From positions 682,001 to 746,000 of the forward strand of contig NZ_CP042325.1 in assembly GCF_007904105.1 (NCBI RefSeq): DNA of 64,000 bases, in the 5' to 3' direction. The notes under the pieces are model-generated. The model did no database searches. It was not told where the DNA came from and worked only from the letters and a program-made list of their open reading frames with translations. Source of the stretch: Corynebacterium sp. sy039. Its GTDB lineage: Bacteria > Actinomycetota > Actinomycetes > Mycobacteriales > Mycobacteriaceae. Position numbers and translations under genes: made by a program. Below, piece by piece: positions 28,821-36,429 of this stretch (its first letter is position 1; each line of letters starts with the position of its first letter).

Positions 28821-28897
28821 GCCCCCATAGCCCAATCGGCAGAGGCAGTGGACTTAAAATCCATTCAGTGTGAGTTCGAGTCTCACTGGGGGCACCA
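28821..28897 (+). tRNA. tRNA-Leu (anticodon TAA) with short variable loop
   Basis: Acceptor GCCCCCA/TGGGGGC, discriminator A and an encoded CCA are seen. The anticodon loop CTTAAAA gives anticodon TAA, read by UUA leucine codons. The T arm is GTGAG/CTCAC. Only five bases (TCAGT) separate the anticodon and T stems, whereas most tRNA-Leu genes have a long variable arm. Confidence 0.9.
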
Positions 28898-29191
28898 CTA
28901 CTAGCATAAACGCTGGAAAATAGAGGCATGGGACCTTAAGGGCGTGCCCAAAATATCCAAATAAAAATGATACGACGCTAGGGCATCACCAAGATTAAAA
29001 CCTCTTATTCTCGTATAGGGGGGTATTAACCCGATATTTGGGGTGATTAAGCAAACTTTTTTGTTCTTAGCGATTGACAAGCGGGGGAGAGTCGGTAAGT
29101 TTTTACTTGCGACGGTGCGGATTAGTGCTGTGGGCATAAGTAAAATGCAGGACTTATTTTGTGTGCAAGAAGCACAACGAGGAGCTTGTTA
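28898..29191. other. Intergenic region upstream of the surface protein gene
   Basis: These ~294 bases follow tRNA-Leu. No open frame stands out and I see no clear hairpin with a T tract. A run of six Gs lies near 29018. The promoter of the surface protein gene must be in the second half. Confidence 0.45.
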
Positions 29192-30448
29192 ATGATGTCG
29201 GAATCGAAACGCGTTACAAAGCGCTTGGTTTATGGTGCAACAGCTAGCGTTCTAGCTTTTTCGGGCTTGACCTTTGCTGCTGGTGTGCCAGCAAAAGCAG
29301 CTACGAACCCTCTGACTGGTGCAGTTTTGGCTTGGTATGATGCAGATGGAGATGGTCAGTTCGATAGGGTAAATACTGCGAGCACTGACCATGTACTAGC
29401 TTTGCCTGGAGTGAAAGTTGATCTCTACAAAGCTGGTGCTGAAGGGCAAGAACCTGAGAAGATCGACACTGTTACCACAGGTAATGGTGGAGTGTGGTCA
29501 TACAATGATGATTCCATTGCTGATACTGACACGATTATTGCGTCGGTAACTAATCCTAATCCAGAAATTTATACGGGATTTGACTTTGCATATGCTTGGA
29601 ATGACGAAAGAGAAATTAATGGTACAACCGAGGCAAAGATCATTAGACCAGCGGCACAATGGGATGGCAGCAATGACAGAATCCTATTGAAAATTGCTGA
29701 TGAGGAAACTTTCAAGAGCCTAGAATCGCCAGAGAGTCGCAATGTGTCCGCGCCTACTTTCAAGGCAGCTGCTTCTTTCAACGATGAGCAGGATAAATGC
29801 ATTGAGACAGGACAAAACATTGTCGAGACGATCACATATGAAAATCTCATTCCTAATAAGATCTACAGGATCGACGCGAAATTGGTGAATGAGAAAGACG
29901 AGACAGTTCTTGGTACTGCTTCACATCCATTTACTCCTACCGAGTCCTCAGGTACAGCAAATGTAGTAATTCCGGTTGATCCAGACGTAAAGGACATCGA
30001 AAAAGCAGTAGTGGTTGCCTCTGTTATTTCCAAGCAGGTGGATAAAGAGGGTGTTTACGCACCACGAGGTGAGCAAGACGCAAATATCATCGCTGATGCT
30101 GAGGAGCTAGCTAGTGCCGATCAGGTTCTCACATCGGTGTGCGAGCAACCTGCACCGGTAGCCCAGCAACCTCCTGCTGGATCGGAGAGTGAGACTGAGT
30201 CAGCAGAGGATAATTCTGAGTCTGCGACCGCAACAACTACCACCACGACGACCAGACTACCACCACGACGACCAGTGCGGCTAAGGAGGAAGAGTCTGAG
30301 TCTGCGACCACGACCACCACACCAGCACCTGAACCTAAGCCTTCTGCTGATAATGAATCAAATGATTCCGATAGTGATAAAGCTGAAAGCGCTGACCAAG
30401 CCCATGTTTTGCCAAAGCCTGAGGTTACGGTTACTACCACCACGGTAA
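29192..30448 (+). CDS. Secreted VaFE/SpaA-like surface protein, frame broken by a 20-bp duplication
   Basis: The protein has a signal peptide ending AGVPAKA. Next is an SdrD-B-like domain (GAVLAWYDADGDGQFDR through the GNGGVWSYN stretch), then a domain with YENLIPNKIYRIDAKLVNE and FTPTESSGTANVVIPVD that matches the VaFE type, whose members form internal ester or isopeptide bonds. A Thr-rich linker follows. In the sequence as given the frame then changes at 30256, and the last ~60 residues are Arg/Leu-rich nonsense. Removing one copy of the 20-bp repeat restores a 496-residue protein ending at 30702. The ATG at 29192 has GAGGAG seven bases upstream. No LPxTG sortase motif is seen. Confidence 0.8.
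   Translation: MMSESKRVTKRLVYGATASVLAFSGLTFAAGVPAKAATNPLTGAVLAWYDADGDGQFDRVNTASTDHVLALPGVKVDLYKAGAEGQEPEKIDTVTTGNGGVWSYNDDSIADTDTIIASVTNPNPEIYTGFDFAYAWNDEREINGTTEAKIIRPAAQWDGSNDRILLKIADEETFKSLESPESRNVSAPTFKAAASFNDEQDKCIETGQNIVETITYENLIPNKIYRIDAKLVNEKDETVLGTASHPFTPTESSGTANVVIPVDPDVKDIEKAVVVASVISKQVDKEGVYAPRGEQDANIIADAEELASADQVLTSVCEQPAPVAQQPPAGSESETESAEDNSESATATTTTTTTRLPPRRPVRLRRKSLSLRPRPPHQHLNLSLLLIMNQMIPIVIKLKALTKPMFCQSLRLRLLPPR
30236..30275. repeat. Perfect 20-bp tandem duplication inside the surface protein gene
   Basis: ACTACCACCACGACGACCAG occurs twice with no gap or mismatch. Because 20 is not a multiple of three, one copy puts the gene in frame, two or three copies break it and four restore it. 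The unit encodes Thr-rich linker sequence. Confidence 0.97.
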
Positions 30449-30702
30449 AAGAAGAATCTAAAGAAACTGTAAAGGCAGTTGAGTCTCAGGAGCCAAAGGC
30501 AGAATCAAAGAAGGAAGCGAAAGCTGCACAAGGCAAAGAGCCTGCTGTTTCAGTGACAACTGTGAAGACCAAGGCTAAAACTAGCGGAACTGAAGCAAAA
30601 ACCTCTCGTAGTTCCGAGGTAGCTGGAACGAAAGAGCGCAAAAAGATTAAGTCTGTTCCTTCTGGTTCGATAGTTGCAGGTGTGCCAGCATATATTGCCT
30701 AA
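30256..30702 (+). other. Detached C-terminal part of the surface protein
   Basis: Downstream of the duplication the shifted frame reads an acidic TPAPEPKPSADNESND stretch, a Lys/Glu/Thr-rich stalk and a short end IVAGVPAYIA, then stops at 30702. Its composition continues the upstream stalk and the gene's low-complexity style, so it is the original C-terminus. No membrane anchor is obvious, so attachment to the surface is unclear. Confidence 0.75.
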
Positions 30703-30797
30703 GCTACAAGTAGTGCAATGTGATAATTCGTTTTTCCATATGATGGTGGAACAATAAAATCGAATTCAATTGTCTACATGGATGGCAGATTGTAGTC

Positions 30798-30838
30798 AAG
30801 AACCATATGTACCACAGCGGTGCATATGGTTTCTTTTT
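30798..30838 (+). terminator. Terminator after the surface protein gene
   Basis: AACCATATGTA (30801-30811) pairs with TGCATATGGTT (30821-30831), one wobble, followed by TCTTTTT. Confidence 0.85.
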
Positions 30839-30855
30839 GCGGAAATCAAAAATTT

Positions 30856-30874
30856 TAAGGTTAGCCTTAGTTTA
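30856..30874 (+). promoter_or_regulatory. DtxR-like iron box upstream of the RipA gene
   Basis: TAAGGTTAGCCTTAGTTTA matches 14 of 19 positions of the DtxR consensus TTAGGTTAGCCTAACCTAA, including the central GGTTAGCCT without a mismatch. It lies about 90 bases upstream of the regulator start and close to a likely minus-10 (TATGTT). In C. glutamicum ripA is repressed by DtxR with iron. Confidence 0.7.
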
Positions 30875-30964
30875 TGTTATGCTGGGCAAAATTAGGCATA
30901 GCACAAGTATGTACTTCGGCATGGCATCGAGCTCAATAATGGTGAACTGCTGGAGGAAAAGACG

Positions 30965-32080
30965 GTGGTGAGCGAGCGAATGATAGACACAAAAACAACA
31001 GGGGAAAAAACGAAATGCCCTGGTTCGATTAGAGGTGGCGTCGGGAGTATTCTCGTGTGGTGCCACGAAGGTAACGCCACAGTTAATGCTCCTGATCGTG
31101 TGTTGCAGATACAAGCAGGTGATTTAGTCATTGCGCCGCAAGGTGCTTTTATTTCTGGGCAAGGTGTTACTTTAGAAATCCCATACCACCATACTTTGCA
31201 TAATGAGCATGAGATTTGGGCACAAACAACGCATTGCATTTCCCTGGGTGTGCAGTGGTCTGCACGGCTTATCTTCGAGTATTCGTTGAGCCTATTGGGT
31301 AGTCACAATATATCTGCTGAGTTCGCTGACTTTTTGCGACAACAGCTACCGATGCCAACGGTATCCGCTCCTGCTATGCCGCATGCAGCAGTTGCCCGTA
31401 CAGTAGCTGAGGCCTTGGTGAGCAATCCTGCAGAACATACTTCTTTGCTTGAATTTGCACAAAAGCTACAGGTAAGCACTCGTACTGTGCAGCGTCAATT
31501 CCAAGCAGATACCGGAATGGTTTTTAGTGAATGGCGGGCTGCGTATCGAGTACATATTGCGGCTAAATTGCTGGCACACGACTTCACTGTTGCGGATGTG
31601 TCTGACATGGTGGGTTTTGATGCTACAAGCTCACTCATTCGTGCTTTTCGACGACACACAGGTATGACACCACGCTCTTTTAGTTCGCGTGCGCGAACAA
31701 CTATGAAAAACTATGACGCCATGCAAGAAAAAACCTTGGCGCATAAAATTCCTGCTTCTACCGTTTTTGCGCGTTGCGACTACGACCAACTCCTATGGAT
31801 TTATCAAGGAACCGCGACAGTTACCACCAAAGGGTATTGTCGATTCGTAGGTACTGGTGAAACAATTACCGTTCCTGCGGGAACTACCACCAGAGTAGAT
31901 ATCGCAGCAGGTTCTATTGCAATTCCTGTTCCTGGCGTTGTTGCACAAGACATTAGCTCCTTAGCAGAAGCAATAACTGCAATTAAACAAGTAAATTATG
32001 ATCAGCAACGCGGTTTCCATGCATTAGAAAAAGCTGAGCTCACAGTAGCGCAGCAACAGTTGCAACCGATGTTTCTTTAG
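30965..32080 (+). CDS. ripA: AraC-family regulator of iron proteins, RipA-like
   Basis: RipA represses genes of iron-containing enzymes such as aconitase when iron is scarce. The 371-residue protein has an N-terminal cupin-like part, a two-helix-turn-helix AraC domain at about 155-255 (AQKLQVSTRTVQRQFQADTG and VSDMVGFDATSSLIRAFRRHTG), and a further ~110-residue C-terminal segment with a second cupin-like pattern (GTATVTTKGYCRFVG, TITVPAGTTTRV). The GTG start has GGAGG eight bases upstream. The position after eno-ppx and before the Bax-inhibitor gene, together with the DtxR-like box, supports orthology with C. glutamicum RipA. Confidence 0.85.
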   Translation: MVSERMIDTKTTGEKTKCPGSIRGGVGSILVWCHEGNATVNAPDRVLQIQAGDLVIAPQGAFISGQGVTLEIPYHHTLHNEHEIWAQTTHCISLGVQWSARLIFEYSLSLLGSHNISAEFADFLRQQLPMPTVSAPAMPHAAVARTVAEALVSNPAEHTSLLEFAQKLQVSTRTVQRQFQADTGMVFSEWRAAYRVHIAAKLLAHDFTVADVSDMVGFDATSSLIRAFRRHTGMTPRSFSSRARTTMKNYDAMQEKTLAHKIPASTVFARCDYDQLLWIYQGTATVTTKGYCRFVGTGETITVPAGTTTRVDIAAGSIAIPVPGVVAQDISSLAEAITAIKQVNYDQQRGFHALEKAELTVAQQQLQPMFL

Positions 32081-32230
32081 TAGTCTGTGTCATGCGCATT
32101 GATATTTTTTTTGCAGGTCTTATAGGGATCTATGCGAAAATCGTGATGATTGGGAACTAATTAAGGGCTTGTGCAGTTATTGGTTATGTAATAACTAATA
32201 AAACCAGTCATATAACGGGAAGGTATCGCA

Positions 32231-33049
32231 ATGCGTAGTAGCAATCCTGTGTTGAGCTCATTAGAAAAAAGCTCAGCTAAACGTGCTCAAGAGCAAAACT
32301 CATTATCGCCTGAGCTACAGCAGGCTCCATATAACCAATTTCCTAGTGCAGATGCTGATCAACGTCCTATGACCGTTGATGATGTTGTTTCTAAAACTGG
32401 TATCACTCTAGGAGTTATTATTGCGTTTGCCGCTGCCAATATGGTTCTTGCGCAATTTAACCCAAGTGTTTCTATGATTCTTGCTTTGGTGGGAGCAATT
32501 GGTGCTTTTGTTACTGTCCTGGTTTCCAGTTTCTCTAAGAAATATGGTTCTGCGGCAGTTACTCTTATCTACGCTGGTTTTGAGGGGCTCGCACTTGGCG
32601 GTTTCTCTCTCATTCTTTCAGGAATGCTTGTTGGCTCTGCAAATGCTGGTGCCCTTATTGGTCAAGCGATCCTTGGCACAATCGGTGTATTCCTTGGAAT
32701 GCTTTATGTGTATAAAACAGGTGCAGTCAAAGTAACACCAAAATTTAACCGCATTCTTACTGCATGTATGGTTGGTGTGCTTGTTCTGATCCTTGGTAAT
32801 TTTATTCTTTCTATGCTTGGTATCAGCAATGTATTGCGTGACGGTGGCCCAATTGCCATCATCTTCTCTCTAGTGTGCATTGGACTTGGTGCCATGAGCT
32901 TCTTACAAGACTTTGATGTTGCTGATCGTCTTATTCGTCGCGGTGCACCAGCACATATGGCTTGGGGCGTAGCACTTGGTTTGGCAGTGACCCTTGTCTG
33001 GCTCTATACCGAGATTCTGCGTTTGCTGAGTTACTTCCAGCAACGCTAA
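32231..33049 (+). CDS. Bax inhibitor-1/YccA family membrane protein
   Basis: This 272-residue protein has a soluble N-terminus of about 60 residues and seven predicted spans, with LALVGAIGAFVTVLVSSF and SFLQDFDVADRLIRRGAPAHMAWG, the latter the family's C-terminal signature with acidic residues. Members act as calcium-leak channels or membrane-stress factors, but bacterial roles are poorly known. GGAAGG lies seven bases upstream of the ATG. It converges with greA and shares a bidirectional terminator with it. Confidence 0.85.
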   Translation: MRSSNPVLSSLEKSSAKRAQEQNSLSPELQQAPYNQFPSADADQRPMTVDDVVSKTGITLGVIIAFAAANMVLAQFNPSVSMILALVGAIGAFVTVLVSSFSKKYGSAAVTLIYAGFEGLALGGFSLILSGMLVGSANAGALIGQAILGTIGVFLGMLYVYKTGAVKVTPKFNRILTACMVGVLVLILGNFILSMLGISNVLRDGGPIAIIFSLVCIGLGAMSFLQDFDVADRLIRRGAPAHMAWGVALGLAVTLVWLYTEILRLLSYFQQR

Positions 33050-33082
33050 CTGCTAGATTTTCTGTGTACCTGCCATAGTGCC

Positions 33083-33121
33083 AAAAATGTCCTGGATGAG
33101 ATAATCATCCAGGACATTTTT
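33083..33121. terminator. Bidirectional terminator between the YccA-like gene and greA
   Basis: A perfect 16-bp stem (33084-33099 with 33105-33120) flanked by A and T runs serves both convergent genes. Confidence 0.93.
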
Positions 33122-33132
33122 TATGCTACAGA

Positions 33133-33654
33133 TTATGAACGACGCGGGGTAGCGGCTTTGTTAGAATCATAAGGTTCAGCAGAAACAATTGTTACGCTGA
33201 TTGTTTTACCACTTGGTGTAGAGTATTCACGGGTTTCACCTTCTTGAGCACCAATGATAGCGGCACCAAGTGGGGATTGCTCAGAATAAGTTTCTAAATC
33301 TTTGTTATCAGAAGCAGCAGCACGAGTACCAATCAGGAAAGTCTCTTTATCTGATTTATCGCCGTTGTAATAAACGTGTACCACTGAACCAACGTGTGCT
33401 ACACCTTCAACAACGCCAGTACGTTCAGTAGTGGAGTTAGCGAGAATCTCAGAGATTTGTTTAATACGAGCCTCTTCTTGATCCTGCATTTCACGAGCGG
33501 CATCATAACCCGCATTTTCTTTGAGGTCACCTTCTTCACGGCGCTCATTAATTTCAGCCGCTACCACTGGACGGTGCGCAATCAGGGCATTGAGTTCTTC
33601 CTCAAGTTTTGCCTTTGTTTCTGGGGTAATGTACTGCTTTTGGTTATCACTCAT
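33133..33654 (-). CDS. greA: Transcription elongation factor GreA
   Basis: GreA makes backtracked RNA polymerase cleave its transcript. The coiled-coil N-terminus carries REEGDLKENAGYDAAREMQ with the acidic tip. The C-terminal FKBP-like domain carries VVHVYYNGDKSDKETFLIG and YSEQSPLGAAIIGAQEGE. AGAGAGG precedes the ATG by ten bases. Neighbouring greA, DUF4307 gene and mca match the mycobacterial order Rv1080c-Rv1082. Confidence 0.96.
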   Translation of the reverse strand: MSDNQKQYITPETKAKLEEELNALIAHRPVVAAEINERREEGDLKENAGYDAAREMQDQEEARIKQISEILANSTTERTGVVEGVAHVGSVVHVYYNGDKSDKETFLIGTRAAASDNKDLETYSEQSPLGAAIIGAQEGETREYSTPSGKTISVTIVSAEPYDSNKAATPRRS

Positions 33655-33770
33655 TGATGAAAAACCTCTCTGAACTTTATTTTTATCTGGAAATGATTAT
33701 GTAGCTAACAGCAGCATATCTTAGCACACACTACTGGGCTACAGCAGGATCTCAAAGGGAGCAATGCTAC

Positions 33771-34217
33771 CTAGCGGCTAGGAATATCAAGATAGAATGG
33801 GATATTCTCTGAACAACCATAGACTGTAGCTGAAACCGCAGGTTCTGTAGTAGTAATGTCCACATTGACCCGCTCTAGCTTTTTTCCTCCTGCCGGAATC
33901 ACTACTTCTCTGCGTCCAACCTCAGCCATATCATAATTAAGTGCTTTGACGATGCAATAAGTTGGTTCATTGAGCTTAGTGCGGGTGATATCTGCTCCAA
34001 GACGAAAAGTGCGATCATCAATACGCTCTACAGTTCCAGTTTTCCCTTGGACTGTTGCATCTCCACGAGCCTGAAAGAATCGCACAGCGGCAATCACAAT
34101 GCAGAACACAATGACCACGATCAAAATGGCAAAAATTTTCCCAGAAAAATTTGAGTGCTTATCTGCAGCGTGGCTATATCGTTGCCTGGTTGTCGCACGA
34201 ACTTGAGGAGAAGTCAT
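33771..34217 (-). CDS. DUF4307 domain-containing membrane protein
   Basis: With the ATG at 34217 the protein is 148 residues: a short basic head, one membrane span (about 28-48) and an extracytoplasmic beta-rich domain with FRLGADITRT and CIVKALNYDMAEVGRREVVIPAG, which fits DUF4307. Its function is unknown. A TATAAT hexamer stands seven bases upstream of that ATG, so the mRNA is probably leaderless; the longer frame from 34379 would extend across this promoter. It sits between greA and mca as in mycobacteria. Confidence 0.85.
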   Translation of the reverse strand: MTSPQVRATTRQRYSHAADKHSNFSGKIFAILIVVIVFCIVIAAVRFFQARGDATVQGKTGTVERIDDRTFRLGADITRTKLNEPTYCIVKALNYDMAEVGRREVVIPAGGKKLERVNVDITTTEPAVSATVYGCSENIPFYLDIPSR

Positions 34218-34224
34218 GCCACTT

Positions 34225-34230
34225 ATTATA
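34225..34230 (-). promoter_or_regulatory. Minus-10 hexamer of a leaderless DUF4307 transcript
   Basis: The minus strand reads TATAAT exactly seven bases before the ATG at 34217, which would place transcription start at or next to the initiation codon. Confidence 0.6.
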
Positions 34231-34312
34231 GGCACTAAAAACACAAGATGAACAAAGGGGTATAGAATACGTCGCAAAGCATTTTCTATAGCAGAAGGCG
34301 AGGCCGGTAGTA

Positions 34313-35182
34313 GTGAAGCGGAGACTTTTGGCGATTCATGCCCATCCAGACGATGAGTCGAGTAAAGGTGCTGCCACAATGGCGCGTTATAGTGCAGAGG
34401 GACACCGCGTTAAAGTTATTACGTGTACTGGGGGAGAACGTGGAGATATCCTCAATCCAGCAATGGACACAGTCGAGAATGCACACAATATCGCTGCTAT
34501 TCGACGTCAAGAAATGGAAAAAGCTGCTGCCGCCTTAGGGGTAGAGCATATGTGGCTTGGGTATGTTGATTCTGGCTTGCCAGAAGGACAGCCGCTACCT
34601 GAATTACCTTCTGGTTGCTTTGCCTTGGCAGATACAGCAGAGATTGTAGAAAAACTGGTGCGTGAGATTCGATTATTTCGTCCGCACGTCATTATCACCT
34701 ATGACGAAAATGGTGGGTATCCGCATCCAGATCATCTTAAAGTGCATGAGGTATCGCTGCTGGCATGGGAAAAAGCAGGTGATCCCCATTATCTACCTGA
34801 ATGTGAACCGTGGACACCACTCAAGTTGTACTATACGCATGGCTTTATTCGCGAAAGAATTGAATTATTACATACGTCTTTGGTCAATGATGGCGCGCAG
34901 TCGCCTTTTGCAGAAATTTTAGCTCAGTGGCCACAAGATGGGGCAGATATTATGGCTAGGGTAACTACCCGTGTAGCGGCAGCAGCTTTTTTTGACAAAC
35001 GCGATGCAGCACTATTAGCACATGCTACTCAAATTGATCCAGAGGGAATGTTTTTGGCAGTACCTACTGATAAACAGCGATTATTGTGGCCAACTGAGGA
35101 GTTTGAGCTTGCGCGTACCCGTGTTCCAGTAACTATGCCGGAAAATGATTTATTCCACGGGCTTGTGGATACCACTGAGTAG
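34313..35182 (+). CDS. mca: Mycothiol S-conjugate amidase
   Basis: Mca is a zinc amidase that cleaves mycothiol conjugates of toxins, releasing GlcN-Ins and a mercapturic acid. Zinc ligands sit in AHPDDE at residues 10-15 and HPDH at 138-141. The segments TGGERGDILNPAMD, YVDSGLP, TYDENGGYPHPDH and LLWPTEEFELAR are close to mycobacterial Mca rather than to the deacetylase MshB. At 289 residues it has the standard length. The GTG start follows GAGG at nine bases. Mycothiol genes are hallmarks of actinobacteria. Confidence 0.93.
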   Translation: MKRRLLAIHAHPDDESSKGAATMARYSAEGHRVKVITCTGGERGDILNPAMDTVENAHNIAAIRRQEMEKAAAALGVEHMWLGYVDSGLPEGQPLPELPSGCFALADTAEIVEKLVREIRLFRPHVIITYDENGGYPHPDHLKVHEVSLLAWEKAGDPHYLPECEPWTPLKLYYTHGFIRERIELLHTSLVNDGAQSPFAEILAQWPQDGADIMARVTTRVAAAAFFDKRDAALLAHATQIDPEGMFLAVPTDKQRLLWPTEEFELARTRVPVTMPENDLFHGLVDTTE

Positions 35183-35259
35183 GTTAATGTGGCAGATACG
35201 CATACAATGTAACTGGATAACTTGAGTAACCTAACAGAACAAGAAAATGAGGAAGAACA

Positions 35260-35550
35260 ATGACAACGGCTATTGCTGATGTATCCGCAGTGGTTTTTTG
35301 GGCACAACAAGGACCAGGGCCAGAAGGATCTGAGTTTGGTAAAGCCTCGCCCATTGGTTGGCTTGTGCTCATTGTCTTGGTTTGTTTAGTGCTCTATATT
35401 GGTTGGGCTTTTCATCGTCGGTATAGCCGAATGAACCGACGTCGCCTATTTGCAGAAGAACATGGCATTAACTTGTTTGATGAGCAGGAATTAGATAAGG
35501 CAATGGCTGAGGCAGGAGTATTGGATCAGCGTAAGAAACATTGGTTCTAA
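35260..35550 (+). CDS. Small conserved membrane protein, Rv1083-like
   Basis: This 96-residue protein has one central membrane span (about 30-52), followed by a basic HRRYSRMNRRR segment and an acidic C-terminal helix. It has the same place, size and design as the small membrane gene beside mca in mycobacteria. Its role is unknown. AGGAAGAACA upstream of the ATG is a weak ribosome binding site. It may be co-transcribed with the prenyl transferase, which starts 32 bases later. Confidence 0.8.
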   Translation: MTTAIADVSAVVFWAQQGPGPEGSEFGKASPIGWLVLIVLVCLVLYIGWAFHRRYSRMNRRRLFAEEHGINLFDEQELDKAMAEAGVLDQRKKHWF

Positions 35551-35582
35551 CAGGGCATTTGCAATAAGAGGAAAGGGGAATC

Positions 35583-36404
35583 GTGAATATCGACAGCGTA
35601 GCAACGGTAGTTGAGAAAACCTCAATGCGCTTGCGCAATGCAATGCTAGAGACAGTGTACCCTTTCTATGAGCGTCGCCTGCTCAAAGAATTAGCTGATG
35701 CGGCTCAGCCTAAGCACGTTGCAGTAATGTGCGATGGGAATCGTCGTTGGGCAAAAGAAGCGGGCTTTAGCGACGTAACGCATGGTCACAGAGTTGGCGC
35801 ACGTAAAATTGGCGAGTTAGTGCGTTGGTGTCAGTCAACCACAGTTGAGCTGGTCACGATATATCTGCTATCCACTGAAAATCTTTCCCGTAGCGACGTA
35901 GAATTGCAGCTCTTATTTGATATCATTGCGGATGTTGTGGATGAACTCGCTGCCTTAGAAACAAAATGCAGGGTGCGTTTGGTAGGGCACTTGGATCTAT
36001 TGCCGGATCAATTTCGTCAGAGGGTAGAGCGCGCTGCGCAAGCTACCGACAAGCACCAGGGAATTACAGTCAATGTTGCTGTTGGTTACGGGGGGCGCCA
36101 AGAGATTGTTGATGCAGTAAGGACACTAATCAATACTGAAATTGCAGCCCAAACCCAGCCTGAACAACTCGCAAACGCAATTTCCGTGGATTCAATCTCG
36201 GCGCATCTTTATACTTCTGGGCAACCAGACCCAGATCTTGTGATCCGTACCAGTGGCGAGCAGCGCTTATCGGGATTTTTATTATGGCAGTCAGCCTATT
36301 CTGAAATATGGTTCACCGATACGTATTGGCCAGCTTTTCGACGTATAGACTTTTTGCGCGCTCTGCGTGATTATTCTAAACGTAGCCGTCGGTTTGGTAA
36401 GTGA
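35583..36404 (+). CDS. uppS: Short-chain cis-prenyl transferase, UppS family
   Basis: This protein condenses isopentenyl diphosphate in the Z configuration. The catalytic Asp51 is in CDGNRRWA, with GHRVGARKIGELVRWC, STENLSRS, and the C-terminal DLVIRTSGEQRLSGFLLWQSAYSEIWF. It follows mycobacterial Rv1086, the short-chain Z-farnesyl diphosphate synthase, closely in sequence and gene order, so it more likely makes the precursor than full undecaprenyl or decaprenyl diphosphate; that distinction is inferred. GAGGAAAGGGG lies before the GTG at 35583. Confidence 0.88.
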   Translation: MNIDSVATVVEKTSMRLRNAMLETVYPFYERRLLKELADAAQPKHVAVMCDGNRRWAKEAGFSDVTHGHRVGARKIGELVRWCQSTTVELVTIYLLSTENLSRSDVELQLLFDIIADVVDELAALETKCRVRLVGHLDLLPDQFRQRVERAAQATDKHQGITVNVAVGYGGRQEIVDAVRTLINTEIAAQTQPEQLANAISVDSISAHLYTSGQPDPDLVIRTSGEQRLSGFLLWQSAYSEIWFTDTYWPAFRRIDFLRALRDYSKRSRRFGK

Positions 36405-36429
36405 TCGGCTCTTATCTGTTATCGGTCGA

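Noticed and set aside
28821-28897. tRNA-Leu(UAA) as a developmental switch like bldA
   Set aside because: TTA codons are common in ordinary housekeeping genes across this window, so rare-codon control is not credible here.
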